Shown here one piece after another: positions 9,741 through 18,595 of a stretch of DNA of 31,709 nt (position 1 is its first letter; every line of letters begins with the position of its first letter). The position numbers and the translations under genes were made by a program. The DNA comes from Hyphochytrium catenoides (Eukaryota; Sar; Hyphochytriomycetes; Hyphochytriales; Hyphochytriaceae): the NCBI GenBank assembly GCA_900088475.1, contig FLMG01002488.1, positions 1 to 31,709 of the forward strand. Direction: 5' to 3'. Under the pieces are notes generated by a model, which ran no database searches, was not told where the DNA came from, and saw nothing but the letters and a program-made list of their open reading frames with translations.

Positions 9741-10670
9741 AAACTACCAAGTCTTGGTCTCTTCAACTAACAATCATCTTTCTTCTTCACGCTCGTTCTT
9801 CATCAGAGAGAGAGAGGAACCATAGGTGACTTTCTCAGCAGTAGCAATGGGAGAAGAAGGAGGAGGACGAAGACGAGAAGATGAAGTGCCAACACCATCA
9901 TAATACTCTACAGAAGAGCAAGCGAGAGGATCGCCCAAGAAGACTTCTCTCTCCGTCTCCGCCTCCATCTCCTGCTGTTGTTTCTTTTCCCTTCTTCTCC
10001 CTTCTTCTCCCTTCTTTTTTACTTTCTCCCGCTCCTTCTTCCCTTTTCTCTTCCTTATATTTGCCTCTCTCGTCATTTCTCTTTTTTTTGGTCAGCTACG
10101 CAGAGGAAGAAGAAGAGGAAGGTTGAGGAGACGAAAGAGAAGAAGAGAACGAAGAAAGAAGAGGAAGAAAGAAGAAGGAGGAGAAGGAGAGGAGAAAGGA
10201 GAAGAGACAACAAGCGCTACATAGCCTTGGTCTCTTCTTCATCGACTCTTTTATCTCCACACTACTCGGTCCCACACAAGGAAGAAAGGTTCATCGTTGC
10301 CTTTCTCTTTAATAATCAAGCAGGGAAGACGAAGAAGATTATGAAGCGCCGACGACATTGTCATCGTCATGCTCAGGCAAGAAAGAGAAGAACCCAGCCG
10401 CTGAAGAGGAAGACGCTTCAGAATCTGAAGCGCGTTGTCCTCATGGACGGCCAAAGAGACTCTGGAATGAAGCCGTAAAGCCATTGCCAGGCGAGACCAA
10501 TGACCATGAGAAGCATCAAGAGCCCGTGCCACACAGTCCAAAGTCACACGGCATAACGCCACCCAAATGGGTACATCCTGGCCACCATAGACGAAGTACT
10601 GACAAAGAAAAAGGAAGAGAGAGAGAAGAGAGGAGAGAAGAGAAACTTACTAGCTAAGGAGAGGCCGTCT
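9741..10670. other. Unresolved complex DNA between repeat blocks
   Basis: Plus-strand sequence at 10331-10600 reads open with a normal amino-acid mix (EDYEAPTTLSSSCSGKKEKN at its start, later CPHGRPKRLWNEAV). A related but broken version (EDEVPTPS, stop, YSTEEQARGSPKKT) occurs at 9876-9950, so this looks like a duplicated, partly decayed coding fragment. The antisense frame of 103 codons at 10251-10562 has no recognisable domain. A CT/GA mixture separates the two copies. Confidence 0.3.
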
Positions 10671-10753
10671 TCTTATCTTTATCCTGTGCAAATTAGCTTG
10701 CTTCGCTTTCTGATGCGCTTCTTCGGAGCTCTCTCTCTCTCTCTGAGAAAGAC

Positions 10754-10827
<74 letters not shown>

Positions 10828-11563
10828 CGACAGTAAGCAGAGAGGGACGTCGTTCATTACTCGTCCTCAATGCTGTCCACCTGTCCGACACTGCGCGGCG
10901 TCTTCTCCTGTCTCTTGCTCTTTATGTCATAAGAGATTGCTGTTCTATAGAACAACTTCTAAGCCTCAATCTTCCTGCCACTGCTGTGAGTCGGATGAGA
11001 AACGCAATGAAGATTTGATACTAAGGCTGGAACGAAGGGACAGTGTCATAATCCACATAAGCAGTAGTCAGTATTATCAAGCGTTCCTTCTCGCTGTCAA
11101 TCATTTCTCATGATCGCCGCCAACCTCTATAACGTGTCATCAGGTCAAATTGAAGCTTTAGAGTTGCGCAGCAGAAGGAAGAGAGAGCTTCATTGATGAC
11201 CAGGAAGAGGAAGGCGAAAGGATGGACACCTTATGATAGACCTTGCTGTTTGCGAGTAGATGGCCTGATTACTCTTCTTAGAGGTAAACCTTTCGTCATT
11301 GAGTTTCTCACTTTCAGTCCCGTTCTTCGGCCTTCCGTTTGCCAAAAGGAAGGGATGTCACGCTAAGTCATTTTGATGGCAGAAGGCCTTCTTCCTTCTT
11401 TCTCTCTCTCTCCTGTGACCAACTGAAAGGAAGTGTCTCATTTATCAACAACCATGCACTCACATAATCTAAAGAAGATGACCGAGTCGTGTCCTCCCGC
11501 GACGATAAACTAATAGTGTGCTCTTCTAGGTAAAAAGAGGAGAACTAACTAACCAGGTTTCGT
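10671..11563. other. Intergenic; (GA)n run then complex DNA
   Basis: A CT run at 10731-10743 faces a (GA)n run at 10750-10822, together able to form a hairpin. From 10823 to 11563 the DNA is of normal complexity, but I find no open frame, RNA gene or repeat that can be supported. Confidence 0.4.
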
Positions 11564-12322
11564 CTAGGTCCCGGGGTTGTCTGGCTTCTGCTGCGGCGGT
11601 CCGGTTAGAGTAGCATGTGTGGCCACAAGCGGCGGCGGCGGTGATGGGGGTGAACAAAGCTGTGTGAGCTGCGGTCTATTGTTGGGAAGATTGAAGGTCA
11701 CGGACGATGGATTTTGTCCCTGCTGCTGTCTCGAAGACTGCTGATGAATAAATGCAGCGGCAGACGCGCTTAACGCTGCTGTCGCCAAACTGTTCTGTTC
11801 CAATCGTCCCGACTGGGGACTGAGGGTAGCGACAGGGACGCCCTCGTCTGTCATGAAATGGTTAATCACGACCACTGCTGGAGGAGGAGGAGGCGAAGAA
11901 CGAGGTGGTTTCCTTTGGACTACCTCCGGTTCGTTATAGCAACAACAGAGTGGTGGTGACTGTCGATTTTTCCGCCAGACCAATATGTAGAGAAAGATGA
12001 GGAAGATGACGATGGCAACAGCAGCCACCATTGCGCCGTCTCCACTGCCTCCTCCTGACGAGGATGAAGACACTTTGGAAGGAGAAGGGGCACTATAGCG
12101 TGCACAATCGCCGTATCTGCAATAGTATCCTGCTAGACAGCAGTATGAACCACAGTCAACAGGATAGCCATAGCTGCATCCATTCGCATAGTCCTCTTCT
12201 GCGGTGGAGTTGAAAGGAAATGGTTGCTTAGTGACCGCGGTGCTGGTCGTCGTGGTAGCTATCTTACTCCTCTCATCGTCAGCTGCTGGAGATGAAGTGT
12301 CAGCATCGGCGAGGGCGCTCAT
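11564..12322 (-). CDS. Single-pass membrane protein with six-Cys ectodomain and Pro-rich tail
   Basis: The 252-residue frame has a Thr/Ser-rich N-terminus, a compact Cys cluster at 49-73 (C-x7-C-x3-CC-x5-C-x4-C), a Ser/Gly linker, one membrane helix at about 97-116 (MVAAVAIVIFLIFLYILVW), then basic residues, CCC at 126-128 (possible palmitoylation), a PPPPP run and a Gln-rich tail. This is a type I layout, with the Cys module outside and the Pro-rich part in the cytosol. The annotated Met has no signal peptide. The 13 in-frame codons just upstream, together with the start, give a hydrophobic stretch (AAFSLLITMSALADA) preceded by an in-frame TAA and an AAAG that could be an acceptor, so a first exon with the signal peptide start is probably missing. 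The module resembles small Cys-knot repeats, but I cannot name a family. No GA/CT runs lie in the coding part. Confidence 0.75.
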   Translation of the reverse strand: MSALADADTSSPAADDERSKIATTTTSTAVTKQPFPFNSTAEEDYANGCSYGYPVDCGSYCCLAGYYCRYGDCARYSAPSPSKVSSSSSGGGSGDGAMVAAVAIVIFLIFLYILVWRKNRQSPPLCCCYNEPEVVQRKPPRSSPPPPPAVVVINHFMTDEGVPVATLSPQSGRLEQNSLATAALSASAAAFIHQQSSRQQQGQNPSSVTFNLPNNRPQLTQLCSPPSPPPPLVATHATLTGPPQQKPDNPGT

Positions 12323-13554
12323 GGTGATGAGGAGGGAGAAAGCGGCGTTGAAGTCGTTTCTTTATCTACTACTATAAAGAGGGCTAACAACCACAGATCA
12401 GAAGAGAGATTGCTTTCTTTCTATTAGTCTTCTTCCTTGCTTACGCGATGAATGGAAAAAAGAGTTATGGCTGTGGTTGCTATCCATCAAGCATCATCCG
12501 TCAGCTAGATAGGTAGATCTCAGTAAACTCTTAGAAGGAAACAGGTTATAATCTCTCTCGACCTAGAGGTATCAAGAGATGGGGCCCCACTGTCCCGCGT
12601 CCGCTCCCATGATCTGCATGACGGTTTGCCGTGCAACTCTCCTTCATAAACAGTCTTGATTGGCACTCACATCTATTTCTTCTCAAGGTCATCCTAGCTA
12701 TTTATATAACAAAATCCTGACTATGATGATGTCACGGTTGTTCTCAGCAGCGCGTCTTGTCGCCTGAGCATTGGATCTGCCGGCTGTATTAGGTAGGAGT
12801 AGACGCTTTGCTTGCTTCTCAGCAGCTTCGCGGTCACGACGAGCCTGCCACCACCGCCGAGGAGCAGAGCTCATAAGGCTAAAGATCAGTGGACACAACC
12901 CACCACACTCCAGAAGAGTCCCTGCTAATAATCCCCTACATACTGGATCTTTATTACCCTGGACACGACGACCACACTCCTATGATGTCCCTGCTAAACC
13001 GTACGGCCAAGAGGACGGATTAGCTATTAATAGGCAATGAAGATCCAGTAGCGGGTGTTCAGCAGCAGATCGTCTTCATCGTTCAGCAGCGAGCAGGATG
13101 AGAAGAACTCATCATCCAGGAATAGCCCTCCTCCCTAAAAAAAACAACAACACTCCTTGCGCCTTGCTTCGTTCAGTGCACTTCTTCGTCCTCCTTCGAC
13201 CACGTCGCTCTTCTCCTAAAAACTTCTGCTAACGCTTAGCAGCAGCAAGAGAGGATCTTTCTTTTATAAAAATAGCTAAGAGGGCGAGGAGCTGAGAATG
13301 GCTGCCAACCTAGCAATGCCCGCAAGCTTAAGTCATGATCATCGTCAATCAACAAAGTAACTTGAGCACCAACCCCTGCTGCCTTGCATGCAACCATCAT
13401 CCATCATCATCCTGCAGTGCTTTGCACAGCGTCGTTACCTTTGTCCTCCCTCCTCCTGGTACCGCACGGACCGGGTGGCAGGATCCGTGCTACGAGCAGG
13501 AGATAAGAAGTAAGATTCAAGATTTTAAGGGCCGAGCAGTGTAACGGACGTCTA
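12323..13554. other. Intergenic complex DNA with a short imperfect duplication
   Basis: Two related segments lie at about 12891-12940 and 12961-13000 (GACACRACNACCACACTCC and GTCCCTGCTAA shared). A minus-strand frame at 12698-12898 encodes a basic helical peptide (QARRDREAAEKQAKR) and a plus-strand frame at 13335-13544 encodes a small Cys/His-containing peptide. Neither has a partner exon I could prove. No RNA gene was seen. Confidence 0.4.
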
Positions 13555-14060
13555 GAGGAGATTATTATTTTATTGAAGCGCAACCATCAAATCATCAAAT
13601 ATCTTCCTGGTCTGAATTTTCTTATCATAATACTCTAAGGTTATAAAACAGGGAGGAAAATGGCTTCTTTATAAAATTAACGAGCAACAATAAAGGAGTG
13701 AATAAAGACAAGAGGATTATAAGAGTCACTATGACGATTTTATTTATTTATTATAAGAAGAAGTAAAAGAAGAAATAAGGCCTTAGTTTCCTATCTCTCG
13801 AACAGAAAAGATGCATAGAAACTATAAAAGTGCTAACAGGGTAAGGTCCCTTCTTTTACCAATAATTCCCAATAAATGCTTTATAAGGTCTAATAATTAA
13901 AAAAGTTTTATGTCCTAGAAAACACTCGAATAGATACTTATTTTTTTTTAACCCCGATAAGAAGTTTACTACTCCATGCATTATAAATTATAAACCCTCA
14001 TCCGCCTTGAGACCTAGAAAAAATTTCCTGTAATGGAATAAAAACTGAATAGATCTTATG
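13555..14060. other. AT-rich island
   Basis: About 500 bases are markedly richer in A and T than the surroundings, with ATTATTATTTTATTGAAG, TTTATTTATTATAAGAAG and many TATAA-like words on both strands. There is no gene or tandem array. Such an island may be a promoter, replication or scaffold region, but nothing in the sequence decides this. Confidence 0.6.
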
Positions 14061-14094
14061 ACTAAGTTAATGCATTACCTAATAAATGCACTCT

Positions 14095-14410
14095 CAGGAG
14101 AAAAAGAAGACGACGACGAACAAGAAGAGGAAAAGAAAGAAGAAGAGGAAAAAGGAGAAGAAAAAGAGGAAAAGAAAGAAAAAGAGGAAGAAGGAGAAGA
14201 TAAAGAGGAAGAAGAAGAAGAAGAAGAGGAAAAAGGAGAAGAAAAAGAGGAAAAAGAAGAAGAGGAAGAAGGAGAAGATAGAGAGGAAGAAGAAGGAGAA
14301 GAAGAAGAGGAAGATTAAGAAGAAGAGGAAGACGAAGAGGAAGACGAAGAGGAAGATTACGAAGAAGAGGAAGACGAAGAAGAAACGGGAAGAAGAAGAA
14401 GTAGAAGAAG
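14095..14410 (+). repeat. GAA/GAAAAA polypurine block
   Basis: About 315 bases are almost pure purine on the plus strand, with internal higher-order repeats (AAAGAGGAAGAAGGAGAAGA units). Two plus-strand frames are open at once, reading Glu-rich and Lys-rich, so neither is good evidence of a gene. The block ends in a short flank, ACAAAGTCTAGGTCATTTC, that resembles the flank of the 9.4-9.74 kb block. Confidence 0.85.
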
Positions 14411-15338
14411 GGGAAGAGCTACAAAGTCTAGGTCATTTCGATGAAGAGCTCTCTCCCTTCCACCACCATCATTATCGGGAAAGGATGATAGTAGCCAACA
14501 ACTTAGGCATCAAGAAAATCATCATCCATCCCCGTCGCGACTTCAGGGAAGGCTAGTCATCAACATACCCCTGAGGTCGTCCTCTTCTCTCCTATCCACG
14601 GCGTCCTTCTCGCTCGTGCTCCAAGAAAGAGGAGACAGTACAGCGAGAAGGAACTCATAGGTCAGACAGCAGCAGGTATGTCCAGCATCACATGGATCTA
14701 ACAAGGGAAGACTGAAGAACTCAGAAGAGAGAGCTCACTCAAAATGTTTGCTGATCAAAATCTGTTGGACTGTCTCCGTTCTTTCTCAGCCAGCTAACAG
14801 CATCACCACTGCTTTGCATCCTCCGCCTAACTTTCCTATTTTTCTCGCTACGGGCTTAAGAGTCAGAGAGATGGGGCAGCAGGGAAAGGAAGACAGAGAG
14901 AGGGAGAAAAGGATAAGAGATGCTGAGAGAGGAGGGGGAGAGAAATTATAGTGGGAAGTGAGTGAGAGAGAAAGAGAGAGAAAAGCGAGAGAAGAAGCAT
15001 TTACACTGAGTAGACCCGGATTAGAAAGGGGAAGTACAGAGGGTAGAAACAGAGAGAGAGAGCCCGGGAGAGAGAGTGAGAGAGGGACACTTGCTCAAAG
15101 ATTGAGAAACATGAGGTCAAATGATGAGGCAGACAGCAAAGCTATAGAATACGGAAGTGTCGGTCTCCATAACAATCTGATATTATGCTCTTTCTTCACC
15201 TTCATTTCAATGCACAAACTTTTCTCGCTGTCTCTCTCTTCTCCTCGTTGTTCTCTTCTTCTCTCTCTCTCCATTTGCCGCTGTTTCTTCCGTCTTCTTC
15301 ACCCGTTGGAACTCTCTCTCCTTCTCTCTCTTCATCAT
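14411..15338. other. Intergenic; mixed complex and GA/CT-rich DNA
   Basis: 14411-14870 is of normal complexity and short plus-strand frames cross it without domains. 14870-15110 is GA-rich and 15220-15335 is CT-rich on the plus strand, just beyond the SDR stop codon. No gene is supported. Confidence 0.4.
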
Positions 15339-16959
15339 CTACGGCCTAATGGCAAAGCCTCCATCCACTTGCAGGACAGTGCCTGTGACATAGGCATTAT
15401 CCAAGAGAAAGAGAACACCTTTCGCCACCTCTTCCGCCTTCCCTGCCCGCTGGAGAGGCATGGCCTTTCCATACTTTTCAAGAGTCTCTTCTCTCTCTCG
15501 CCCAGGGAGTTTCTCCCACGCCTCTGTCTCGGTCACCCCGGGAGATATAACGTTAACTCTTAGGCTTGGAGAGAAATCGTTAGCTAGTGCGCGGCCCAGA
15601 GCCTCAATAGCGCCGTTCACCGCTGCGTGAGCGGCGTTTCCTCTCCCGGGGCGAAGAGAGAGAGAACCGCTTGTGAGGACGATAGAGCCTCCCTCGGCCA
15701 GTGCGTGGGACGCAGCGAAGCAGACGGCAGTGACCTTAGGAGAGAGAGAGAGAAAAAGAGAGAGAGAGAGAGAAAGAAAGAGAGAGAGAGAGTTAGAGAG
15801 AGAAAGAGTTAGAAAGAGAGAAGAGAGGTTTAAGAAGAGACAGAGAGAAAGGTAAACAAGATAAAAGAGAGAGAAAGAGAATGAAACACTTATTGCAGGC
15901 CAAAGCTCAGGACTAGGCACGGAAGATTGAGGGACACAGGAGAAAGAAAGAAAATCGAGGACATAAAGAAAAAAAGAGGAAAGGCCAAGAAGAGAGAGAG
16001 AGAAGGGCGGGAGCGAGTTGCCATTATGAAGAGAAAGAAATCATGGTTCACTAAAGAGTAGATGAAGAGAGAACGCGACGGAAGAGGAGGATGGGGAATT
16101 ATAGGGATGAAAGAGAGTATAAGATCATAAAAGAGAAAGTAAGAGAGAATCAGCGAGAGAGAAGAAGAGAAATGAGAGAGAGAGAGAGGGAGATAGAGAG
16201 AGAAATGGGGAGGAGAGGGAGAGACTAGGGAAAGAAAAGAGGGGCGGAGAGAGAGAGAGAGAGGGGAGGGAGGAAAGAAAGGAGATCTGGGTCACCTGCG
16301 CAAAGAATTTGGAATCGAACTCAGTCTTTAGACCCTGAAGTCCTTCATCTCCGCGAATGTCTATGCAAGGATTGGTTGATCCTGAAGCCCAATGATGAAG
16401 AGACAGAGAGAGAGAGAGGCAGAGAGAGAGAGAGAGAGGAAAAGGACAAGAGAGAGAGAGAGCAAGTGGGAAAGTGAATAATACTATTCATCCAAACCTC
16501 ACCTATTACCTTACCTAAACTGGCCTCCTTGCGTTTGCCCTCTCACTCTTTCTCTCTCTCTCTCTCTCTCTCTCTTCTTTCCTTTGTCTCTCTCTTTGGT
16601 CGGTCTTCTTTTTCTTCCTTCTCTCTCCTTCTCTCACCTGGTGTGAGGACAAGATGCTGGATGGACCCTTTCTCCACTTCCTGTTGGAAAAAGCTCTTTA
16701 CTCTCTGCGGATCTCCCGCATCCAAGACAGAGCCGCGAACAGAGCCATAAGACCCTGCGGCCCCATGAGGGAGAGAGAGAGAGATCTCTCTCTTTGCCTC
16801 TTCCACATGTTCTCTCTCTCTGCTACAGATCCACGCCGTTCCTCCTGCAGCGTAGACGCCTTTGGCCACTGCTTTTCCTATGCCTGACGTGCCTCCGATG
16901 ATAAGCACCGTCTTTCCTTGTATCCCCGGAGCTAGGGAAGAAAGAGTCACAGCCTCCAT
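15339..16959 (-). CDS. SDR-family Rossmann protein lacking catalytic Tyr/Lys, three exons
   Basis: Exons are 16959-16638, 16381-16296 and 15734-15339. Donors are CACCAG|GTGAGA and GCGCAG|GTGACC; acceptors are GGCTTCAG|GA and CTCCTAAG|GTC. Joined phases close exactly, giving 267 residues, a normal SDR length. Residues 22-28 (GGTSGIG) are the nucleotide-binding glycine motif; FDSKFFAQ at 129-136, GGSIVLTSG at 151-159, RVNVISPG at 195-202 and VTGTVLQVDGG near the end are classic SDR blocks. The usual NAG is LTPG. Aligned with YxxxK, this protein has His172 and Asn176, with no Tyr between Ser158 and Gly177. Some known SDR relatives of the SG...RP..G type also lack the Tyr, so this may be a family trait; activity is uncertain. 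Introns are 256 and 561 bp. Confidence 0.9.
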
Positions 16960-18480
16960 TCTCTTCTCTCTCTCTTTGTCTCTCTCTCTTTCTCTGTTTC
17001 TTTCTTGTCTCCCCTCTGTTTTCTCAGGATGCTGGTCGTCTGCGAATGCTGCTTACCGTCTGCAGTGGAATATCTGAACTGAGGTGCTTCCTTTTTTGAG
17101 TAAATGAGAAAGAGAGAAAGAGGAGACGGAGAAAGCGTGTGAGTGTGATGGAGAGAGAAAGAGACAGGATTGGTAGACTGCATGTCTTATAAAAGGGACT
17201 GGGGAGAGGGACGGAGAAGAGAGACGATAAGGTTGAAGGGGGAAGCAGAAGAAGAATCATCAGCTGCCACTCCTGTTCGCTTCCCATGTCTCTCCTTCCG
17301 GCCATTGTTCTTCAGTTTCCTTCTTCACCCCAAACCCTCTGTTACGAGAGAAAGAGAGAAGAAAGAGAGTGAGAGAGAGAAAGGGAGGGAGAGGGAGAGA
17401 GCGAGGGAGAGAGAGAGGGAGAGAGAGAGCGAGCGAGGTTAACGTTGAGAGAGAGAAAGAGAAAGAGAACGAGAGACAGAGTAAAAGGAGAGCAAGGGAA
17501 GAGGTGAGAGTTAGAGAGAGAAGAGAGAAGAGAAAGGAGAAGAGCAGGAGGAGAGAGAGAGAACGAGAGAAAAATGAGGCTCACAAAGATTTGTAACGAA
17601 TCTTTCTTCTCTAGGGGATCATTATACCTGATCATTAACCGCCTCGTACCCGATGATCTAACGTCTGAGCCTCATGGAATCCAAAAGTTATTCCGCCTTC
17701 GAGTACTTGAGAATTATATTGTTCCTCTCGTCCCCTCGGACCTTTCTTACTTCATCCTTCATGCTGATCATCCTCCCTTCTTGTCTCTGCTCTCTCTCTC
17801 CTCTCTTTCTCTCTCTCTCTGCCTCTGCTGTCTCCTCTCTCTCTCTCTGTCTCTCTCTCTCTCCATTGTCCTTCCTTTCTCGACAAAAGAGAGAGAGACA
17901 CAGCGTTCGCGAGACGAGAGAGAGAGAGAGAAGAGAAGAACACAGGAGGAAGAAGAGACGTGATGATAAAGTGAGAAGAGGAGAGGATAACAAATCTTGA
18001 GTGGTGATAGGAAAAGAGGAAAGTGAAGAAAACAGAAGGAACCGAAGAGGGAGGAAGACAAGAGAGAGAGAGATGAAAAGAGAGAAGCAGGAAGAAGGAG
18101 GGATAGACTATTTTATTCTAAATTGACTAAGGAAAACAAGGAAGAGTAGAGTACGACAGAGAAAGAGAATGGAGGGGGAGGAATAAAAAAGAGAGACAGG
18201 AGAGAGGAGAGAAGAGTTTGAGAAAGGAGAAAAGGTGTTGACATTTATTATTCATTAAAGGCTGCCAAGGAAATTCGAACTTAGCTTCTCAAGAGTAAAG
18301 TCTCTCTTGTTCTCTTCTTCTTTCTCTGCTTGTTTCTCTTGCTCTCTTCCTCGGGAAGAAAGTTCAACTTCTTCCTATTTGTATGTTTGGTGGTGGTGAA
18401 TCTTTCTTTTTTTCCTTTCTTACCATTTCTCTTTTCTCTCTTCTCCTTTTTCTCCCTCTTCTCTTTCTCTCTCTCTCATC
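16960..18480. other. Gene-poor, GA/CT-rich region
   Basis: Mostly GA-rich at 17340-17570 and 17880-18240 and CT-rich at 17785-17870. Non-repetitive islands lie at 17580-17780 and 18245-18300. The first reads GSLYLIINRLVPDDLTSEPH on the plus strand after a TCTCTAG acceptor-like site, and a 27-residue C-terminus-like peptide ending NNIILKYSKAE on the minus strand. I cannot tell which strand is used, if either. A TATAAAAGG word sits at about 17189-17197. Confidence 0.35.
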
Positions 18481-18496
18481 TCTTGCTTTGTCTTTA

Positions 18497-18556
18497 TCGA
18501 TGTAATCTACCAGTGTTTCCTATGAACTGGCTGTGTCCTCACTGTAGAACGTGTGC
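18497..18556. repeat. Decayed tandem copy of the Nudix gene 3' end
   Basis: This segment matches 18636-18697, sharing TAATCTACCA and TTCCTATGAACTGGCTGTGT. It lies just downstream (minus-strand sense) of the Nudix stop codon. In the gene copy this block encodes HVLQGGHSQFIGKLVDYID. Here one extra base after the FIG codons shifts the frame into a stop, so the copy cannot extend the protein. CT-rich flanks are shared as well, giving a duplicated unit of roughly 140 bp. Confidence 0.85.
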
Positions 18557-18595
18557 GAGAGAGAGAGGCGCACTCCACTTCTCTTGTCTCTCTTA

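Noticed and set aside
9362-9829. 155-codon Lys/Glu-rich plus-strand frame
   Set aside because: It lies in a (GAA)n block that is open in several frames and on both strands; there is no conserved content and the non-repetitive ends are very short.
14058-14556. Overlapping Glu-rich (86 codons) and Lys-rich (156 codons) frames, the latter ending ANNLGIKKIIIHP, which recalls hydantoinase/oxoprolinase motifs
   Set aside because: The match is about a dozen residues after a repeat block, with a stop soon after and no other family blocks nearby.
16311-16330. GAATCGAACTC word resembling a tRNA B box
   Set aside because: It lies inside SDR exon 2, where it encodes the conserved TEFDSKF segment.
18260-18300. 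TTCGAA-containing segment resembling a tRNA T-loop
   Set aside because: The flanking bases do not form a T-stem and no acceptor or anticodon arm could be drawn.
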